Of a stretch of DNA of 64,000 nucleotides, positions 57,444 through 64,000 are shown one piece after another (the stretch's first letter is position 1; each line of letters begins with the position of its first letter). Source of the stretch: Mrakia gelida (Eukaryota; Basidiomycota; Tremellomycetes; Cystofilobasidiales; Mrakiaceae); the NCBI GenBank assembly GCA_024345305.1, contig BRON01000017.1, positions 310,001 to 374,000 of the forward strand. Reading direction: 5' to 3'. The notes under the pieces were generated by a model. That model was not told where the DNA came from and did not search any database. It saw only the letters and a list, made by a program, of their open reading frames with translations. Both the position numbers and the translations under genes were made by a program.

Positions 57444-60400
57444 CTACTGTCCGTTCTGACCGTTCCCGTACTCTCCGAGCGCTTCGTCGGCCTTGTTGAG
57501 GTCCCTCTCGGTGAGTCGAAGTCCTCCCGAAGGCGTCGAGGCTCCCGAGGCGACGGAGGAAGATCGATCTCGTCGGAGGACGAGAGGGAAAGGGTAGTTC
57601 TCGTCCTCGTCCTCTCCCTTTTGGTTCATGGATGACCAGACTGGTAAAGAGGGGAAGGCGGAGGGGGGAGAAGGAAGGGAGAGAGTCAGCGAGACGCGAC
57701 GAACGAGGTCGAGTCGTCGAAAGGACGCGTGGACGAAGTGACAGCAGAGACAAGACTCACACTTTCCTCCCATGTAGTCGGAAGTCTCGAGGTGCTGCAT
57801 CTCCTCGGTAAGGGTTCCCATGTCTGTAGAAACGAGGAAAGAGGAAGGTCAGCTTGAGCTTCGTTCAACCGAGAACGAGGTGAACGAGTTTCAAACTCAC
57901 CTCCAGGAGTCATGGCTCCACTGCGGAATCTCGGGCTTCCAGGAGCACTGAGAGGTCGTCCAACCTTGTTGAGTCCACTGAAGTCAGGCTCGTCGTCGTC
58001 GAAGGACTGTGCGAGACAAAAGCAAAGGCGCGTCGAACGAAACGAACGAAGTGAAGTCAGCTCTCCGTCTCTCCTTCTCCCTCGTTGTTTCAAGATGCAA
58101 GGTGAGGTCGGCTGTACTCACATCAGGGTAAGCCCTCCTCAAAGCCAACTGCCTCGCCTTAGCGTACTCGAGTCCCAAGCTCTTCCAATCCAACAGGTCC
58201 GAGAGTCGCTCGGTTCGGTTCCTCTGGTTGATCCTCTGTCGTCTCGTCTTGGTGACGAACGAGAACATTTGCTCCTGGATAGGACAAGTCGAAGGCAAAG
58301 AGGGAAGGTCAGCGAGTTGTTCGAGAGAGAGACGAAAAGACGAGGAGAACGAACAGCGAGTTGGTTGCACGAGTCCTCGACCGACTTCATCCGCCTGTCG
58401 ACGATGTAGATTCCGTAGTCCTGCGAGTTCTCGATAAGTTCGTCCATGAAGCATCCGAAACCGGAGAGGTTGGTGGTGATGGATGGGATACCCATGACCG
58501 TGCACTCAGCGGGAGTGCTGAAGGAGAAGACGCGAAGAGGAAGAGGACGAACAAGGTCAGTTCAGCTCGATTTCGTCGTCTTTCCCTCGCGTGTGTCCTT
58601 CTCTACGACGGCCGGAGGTTTAAAAGAGGGAGAAGGTGAACTCACTATCCCCAAGGCTCGTAGTAGGAAGGGAAGACTCCGAGATGGCACCCTCGAACGA
58701 ACTCCTCGTAGTCAAGACCGAGGATGGGGTTGTTGGAGTTGAGGAACTCGGGGTGGAAGATGACCTACGAGAGAGAGAAAAGGAGAGAGAGGGTGATCAG
58801 TGATCGAGTTTCGGGTCCCCATATACCCTCGCCGAGGGAAGAGGTCCGAATGAAGAGCTCGTCCCGACGCGTCGCTCGCTCGAACGGGAAAGTCACTCGC
58901 TCACCTTCACTCGATCGGTCTTCCTGTTGAAGAGCTGAACCCTCCTAATCTGGTTCAAGACTGGATCGGCGGCGTCGTCGACCATGTTGTGAGTGACGAT
59001 GGGAGGGAGGGAGTTTCGCTTGAGAGCAAACACTCGTCGCTTGAGGAGGATCCTGTCTTCGGACGAGAGAAGCTTCTCGTCGGCGAGAACCTCGGTTCCG
59101 TGCTCTCTGAAAAGCGATAATCGAACCAATAGAGTAAGAGGATTCAGTGAGAGCTTGCTTCAAGTCAAGCGAGAGGCAGAAGCGAGAGCTCGGAAGCAAA
59201 AGGAGAAGGAAGTTCGAAGCTCACCCAGTGTACCTCGCCGCGTGCTCGAACAGCCTGTTTCCGACTCGCTGCTGAATCTCGTGGACGGTCTCCTTGAGCT
59301 GCTTGGTGACGGCCTGACCCTTGAGAGCCTCGATGGTGTAGGAGTGGGTAGCCGCGGGCATGATGATGAAGGCGACGACGGTGGTTTTCGATCCCATCTT
59401 TTGGAGGAGGTGGTTGAGACCTGAGCGAAGTGAACAAGCTGGTCAGTATTTGTCTCGACTCAGGAGATAGTAGAGAACGAGGAACTCACGAGCCAGACTC
59501 TCGATGAACATGTCGACTCCCTTGTTTCGGTATTCGTATCGACCGGCGGTGAAGAGGTAGAGAGTATCCTCGAGATCGAAGTCGTAGTGGCTGCGGGAAG
59601 GGATGGGAGGTCAGTCGAGTGCAGAGAAGAGGGAGGAGCAAGAACGAGAGGGAGGAGGGCTTACCCGTAGAAATGAGCGACAACGAAATCGTTGATCTTC
59701 TGCTTCGCAACGGCGTGCATGTTCTGGAACTCGTGAAGAGCAGCGAACTTGGTGACGTTGAGACCATTGGGAAGGACTCCGTCTAAAGAAACGAAAGCAG
59801 AAAGGAGGAAAGGGCGACGCGACGCGGGTTAGACATCGTCCGCTCGACCACTGGCCGCGAAGGAGAAGGTGAAGCGCGAGGGTACTGACCAGGTTTCCTC
59901 TTCAGCAGATGCTCAGCCTCGTACGCTGTGATGTGGGAGACCGTCGTGAAGACATCGGCAGTATGAGTCGCTGATCTCTCGATGCAATATCTGTTATGGC
60001 CCAAAGACGAAGCAAAGAAGTGAGCTCGAGCTCATTCCCTGCACTTCCTCGACGCGTCTCCTCCCAGACCGCCAACGCCTTCACGTCACTCACCGATGAT
60101 AGATTCCTCTCTTCCCTGCCTCGTGATCGACATCGAAGTACTGCAAGTTGTTGTAGAAGTCGACCGAACCAGCACAGAGGTATCGTCCGAGAAGGGTAGC
60201 GTGGGTGGTGAAGACGGTGGTGACGTCGATATGTCGCTTCCTGCAGAGAGGGATGGCGAGTCCGACCTGCCACTCATGGAAGTGAGCGATGACGGCTGAG
60301 GAGGTGTGGTGGGAGACGAACTGATGGAGGGGAGGAAGGAAGGAATAAAGGTGAGCTCGGCGGAAAGGTGAGCTCGCTCGAAAATCGAGGGAGGAGGAGG

Positions 60401-61643
60401 ACTGACCTCTCCGAGGAACCAAGCGACGAGATAACCGAAGACGATAGCCTCGTTGGTCTCGTGATCGTTGGCAGGCGAAGGAATTCCAGCGACGTTCCAG
60501 AGATCTGTTTTCCACTCGTCCAGACTGATAGAGGAAAAGAGCCGGCGGCATCGACGGTTCAGCCTCGGAAACATCGTGAGCTCGAAAGAGAGGCCAAGTC
60601 GAGGACTCACCGATCGTAGACACTTCCAGTATCGAAGAGAATGACCCTGGGAGCTCCCTCGATGAGCCAGGTTCCGTAGATGAGCTTGACTCCTCGAGAC
60701 TTCATCGAGTCGAGGGTGAGGGCGAGAGGAGATCCGGGTTCGGGTTCGACAGCGTCGACTTCCATCTGTTTCGTTGAAGCATACGGTCGAGGACGAACGA
60801 GAGAGGTGAGCTAAGAGGCAGATCTCTCAAACCCAGAGGAAAACAACAGAAGAAGGACGAACCGGCGCCGACTGAAGGAAGAAAGGAAAGAACGGGTTCG
60901 AAAGGGAAACTCCGAGTCAGCGTCACTTCACGAGCTCGCTCATTCTCTACCGGTCCGTAGATGAACAAAAGTGATACGAAACTCACCTTGTACGACAGAG
61001 GTCCGATGAGGGTGTACCTCTTACCGCTGCAGAACGTGCAGAAATGACGAGCGAAAGATGGAGGGAGGGAGACAGGAGGAACCGAGAGAACGAAGTCAGC
61101 TGTGAAGTCTTCCTGCTTCCTCCTCGTTCTGGTCCAACAAAGTCCGAGGATGGACGTACTACTCAGCACAAGTCACTGGAGCCTTGGTCTTGATAACGGT
61201 GTAGATACCTCCGACTGTGGAAAGACGAACGAACGAGCGTCAGTCGGGTTGGCTCTCGGACCGAGGCGAGGAAAGGAACAAAAGGTCGCTGAGAAGGAGT
61301 TGGAAGAGGGAAGGGATCGCTCAACAGGAGAGGATGTGAACGACGCTCTCGTAGCATGGGCTTGTGAAGCCCAGGATGCTCTGTAGAGAGTAGGGAGAGT
61401 CCTCGAGAGTGGAGATGAAGCGTGAGAGAGCTGAATCTCGAGCTCGTCGAGAGGACCAACTTCCTCTTCGACTCGATGACGACCTTCTCTCTTCCCTCCC
61501 TCCCTCCCTTCTTCTTCTCCTTCTTCCCTTGGAAGGGAACCAGCTGTCGAACTCAAGGAAGCGACTTGTTACTGACCCTTGTTTGCTACTTCCCAAGCGC
61601 ATTCGAAGAGAAGAGCGTCGTGAACTGAACGAGGTTGAGCCAT
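57444..61643 (-). CDS. GSY1: Glycogen synthase (GT3)
   Basis: Cytosolic UDP-glucose-dependent alpha-1,4-glucan synthase. The start is ATG at 61643 ([19 protein letters not shown]), continuing across an intron of about 360 bp into the [15 protein letters not shown] motif. Blocks in order: [34 protein letters not shown], the HFHEWQVG acceptor-side motif, the [15 protein letters not shown] segment, [34 protein letters not shown], and the catalytic EPWGYTPAE region. After the catalytic region, the arginine cluster [20 protein letters not shown] is the glucose-6-phosphate allosteric site. The C-terminal tail has Ser/Thr-Pro sites ([23 protein letters not shown]) matching the phospho-inhibited region of the yeast and animal enzymes, so regulation by G6P and phosphorylation is expected. 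More than ten introns. Family assignment is firm. Confidence 0.95.
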
Positions 61644-62268
61644 CGTTGATCGTTTCCGGAAGAGGTGAGGAGAGGGAGGGAGGGAGGAGGTTGAACGAGA
61701 TGGACGGGCGAGAGAGAGAGCCTGAGAGCTTGGAAGGCTAAGGGTCCCTGAGTTTCGGGCGGAGGTGGTGGAGAAGGGTCCTAGTGAGGGTCTTCTGTGG
61801 GGCTAAGATGGGTGAGAAGATGGGAGGGAAGGGTGGGAGTGAGTGAGATGAAAGGTGGGAGGGAGGGAGAAGAAGCTGGGGACAGGCGGGAGTCTCCATT
61901 TGATTGCCCTTCTTCTCAGTCCAGGCCCAGTTCAACACGGCGGCAGCCTAGCGACCGCATTCATCTCCGTCCTATACTGAATTCCAGCCGACAAAAGAAA
62001 GGAGATGCTGCACTCACCTTGAAAGAAAGGGAGGAGAAAGCGAAGGAGATGGTGGTCGGAAGAGAGCGCGAAGGAGCCGGTTCAGAACCGTCATTGATTT
62101 GGATTCTCCTCCTCCGATGCAGAAAGTGACCTCAATCGTCGACCTCGTGGAAAAAACAACAACATCGGCTCTACTATGAGATGTTGATCTATACAGGTCA
62201 GTAGCATCCTGCTCGAGTGCATCTAGAGAGTCGGAGCTGACGACCTCTTGCGTCCTCTCGACAGTCTC
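61644..62268. promoter_or_regulatory. Divergent promoter region, glycogen synthase and the terminal gene
   Basis: About 625 bp between divergent starts. On the plus side an ATG at about 62181 followed by GTCAGT and an acceptor at 62264 suggests a 5'-UTR intron, because splicing it into the coding frame would give an early stop. Confidence 0.45.
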
Positions 62269-64000
62269 ATGAACCTCCCCCTTCCCTCTGCCGCTCTCTC
62301 CTCCGCTACCTCCTCTCGACCTTCCCACTCTACAAGACTCAAGCAACATCTCTTAGCATGCCTCGATCTCATACCTGCCATCGCTAGTTCAATCAGCACT
62401 CCTCCTCCTCGAAGGAAAGGAAGCCGGAACGACCGTGCTCCTCCTCCTCCTCCTCGCTGGATCGAGCTCAACGAAGCTCTCAGCCAGCTCGACAAGAGTA
62501 TACTAGGCTTGAAGGAAGGCGAGTGGGATAAACTAGGAGTGGTAGTGCCAGTACTGGGTCAGTCGCTCGCTCAGACTATCTCTCAGACGAGCTCTTGAGC
62601 TGACGATCTTTCCTCCCTCCCTCCCTCGAAGCTCAACTCTCCCTCCAGCTCGCCCATCTTCTCTCCCCTCCAGCTACCTCGCCTCGCTATCGACTTCTTC
62701 GGTCTAAGGAGTACACTCGCAGTCTTCCCAAGGATCAAGCCAAAGCACTCTTGGCTCTCCTGAAGCGTCAGTCAGCGTCGTTGCCAGCGTGGGCTGAAAG
62801 GTCGATTGAAGAGGTGAGCTCGACGTCTCCTTCCTTTCGTCCCATTCTCCGTCGCGATTCGACGCGTCTCATCTCTTGATTGGATAACAGGAACACTATA
62901 CTGATCAGTCCGACTTTTTTCTCCTCCTCCGAAACCAGACCCATCTCCTCTCTCCAACCCTCCTCGACTTTCATCCTCTCGACTCCTCCCTTCATCACCT
63001 CCTCTTCGACGTCCCCTCCTCGTCCCCTTCAGCACCTTCGTCACGGACAGTCCACCTCCCCGTCCCTCTCTCATCCCCAAAACAATGGATCCTGCTACCT
63101 CCTAGAGCGCTCGAGAAACGTCTCGCTCAGTTTTACCCTTGGATTCCCCCGTCGCCGACTCCCAACTTCGCGTCGCCCTCGAACTCAACCTCGTCTGCGT
63201 CCGCCTGGTCATCCCATCTCCTCTGCTCAGTAACTCACCTCATCCTCGGACAACCCCCTCTACCCAGTCCGACGCCAACGCACAAACCCACCGACTCCAA
63301 CTCCAACAGCGCTTCTCAACGTCCAACGACGACGCGTCCCTCCCCTCCCCCTTCGCTTCGCAAACTGCTCCCTCCCCTCACCACCACCTCCAAAACTCAG
63401 TTTAGTCACCCCTCCTCCTACTCATCCGGTTCCTCGTCATCTTCGTCAGACGAAGAGCCTCTCCTCACCTCCTCCTCCAGCACCTCGTCCCTCAACCTTC
63501 CTCCTTTCACCGGCCCTTCCCTCGAAACGTACACCCTCCACCTCCTCACGCACCTCCTCCCATCCCTCCCCAACTTGACCTCAATTCACATCCCAACACC
63601 GCTAGAGAGCTACCCGATCGCGATCCTCGGTCTGGGGAGGCTGGAACGGCTGACGTTCGGGACCAGCGAGCGAGGAGGGAAGGGAGCGGGAGGAGTGCTG
63701 AGGACTACTGCTGGGAAAGAAGGGGGTGGAGGAGTGAGGACTTTGGTGGATTGTTGTATTGGGAGGATGTTGGAGCTGGGAGGGGTGAGGGTTGGGGATT
63801 TGGTTGGGTGGGGGGACGGCGACGGCGACGACGAAGAGGAGAGGGAGGGGTTGGAGGGAGTGCTGGGTGAGCATCTGAGGGAGAGGTTCTGGATGGTATG
63901 AAGGACGCTTCGCTGAGCTCAAGAGGGAGGGAGACTCAGAAGGGAGAGGGAGAGGAGAGGAGACGCGTCGTCAACCTCGTCTTCGCTTCAGCAGTTATCG
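62269..64000 (+). CDS. Unrecognised protein with leucine-rich C-terminal stretches, probably 3'-truncated
   Basis: The start chosen is ATG 62269 (MNLPLPSAALSSATS), just after an acceptor. Introns are seen near 62556-62628 and 62815-62890, both with typical sites. The N-terminus has helices (TRLKQHLLACLDLIPAIAS, LNEALSQLDKSILGLKEGEW), then LPKDQAKALLALLKR. The middle is Ser/Pro-rich with an acidic cluster. The end has LPNLTSIHIPTP and LGLGRLERLTF stretches that resemble leucine-rich repeats of F-box or RNI proteins. A stop occurs at 63899-63901, but GTATGA there could be a donor, with an acceptor at about 63994, which would carry the gene past the window. I do not recognise the family. Confidence 0.55.

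Noticed and set aside
62181..62270. Upstream coding exon for the last gene (ATG at 62181)
   Set aside because: Splicing it to the acceptor at 62264 puts a stop immediately after the joint, so I treat it as untranslated leader.

Overview
The window looks like nuclear DNA from a basidiomycete, most likely a red yeast of the Pucciniomycotina (Rhodotorula/Rhodosporidium/Sporobolomyces type). The genes are GC-rich and densely split by short introns of about 75-100 bp, with GTGAGT-like donors, a CTGAC branch site and pyrimidine-rich 3' ends. The gene set is typically fungal: sphingolipid delta-4 desaturase, RRP7, carboxypeptidase S, GT61 glycosyltransferase, WSC domain. I spliced the genes by eye. 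Where I summed the exons (five complete genes plus UBR1 and the F-box gene) the total is a multiple of three.

Layout. 1-1119: 3' end of a dihydroceramide delta-4 desaturase (+). 1727-3186: unrecognised protein with a PCNA-binding-like motif, a SUMO-interacting-like motif and a zinc-binding-like C-terminus (+). 4011-5319: HAD phosphatase (+). 5186-6726 and 11577-13117: the two arms of a nearly perfect 1.54-kb inverted repeat, each holding a tRNA-Met(CAT) and a copy of the last HAD exon. The RPA32 gene (8280-10126, +) lies between the arms, and a decayed HAD fragment (12984-~13345, -) lies in and beyond the right arm. 13581-20469: UBR1-type E3 ubiquitin ligase (-). 20933-22313: F-box protein (+). 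23081-25974: secreted beta-helix protein with a WSC domain (+). 26909-28068: RRP7 (+). 28347-36087: giant coiled-coil protein (-). 36275-37340, possibly to 37680: unrecognised protein (+). 38165-41014: carboxypeptidase S (+). 41248-44453: ABCG half-transporter (-). 45169-48972: MATE transporter (+). 49365-52275: GT61 glycosyltransferase (+). 53174-55216: acidic nuclear-type protein (-). 55749-56520: possible small gene (-). 57444-61643: glycogen synthase (-). 62269 to the window end: unrecognised protein with leucine-rich C-terminal stretches (+).

The genes are ordinary, independent housekeeping units; I see no functional cluster. The most unusual structure is the inverted repeat around RPA32. 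The arms are almost identical, but weaker homology continues both inside and outside them. This suggests an old, larger inverted duplication in which only the tRNA-bearing core has been kept identical, probably by gene conversion. Other points of note: the PIP/SIM protein, UBR-box substitutions at residues expected to bind N-degrons, several microexons (14, 14 and 24 nt), many GTTCGT splice donors, and a striking excess of the palindrome GACGCGTC.
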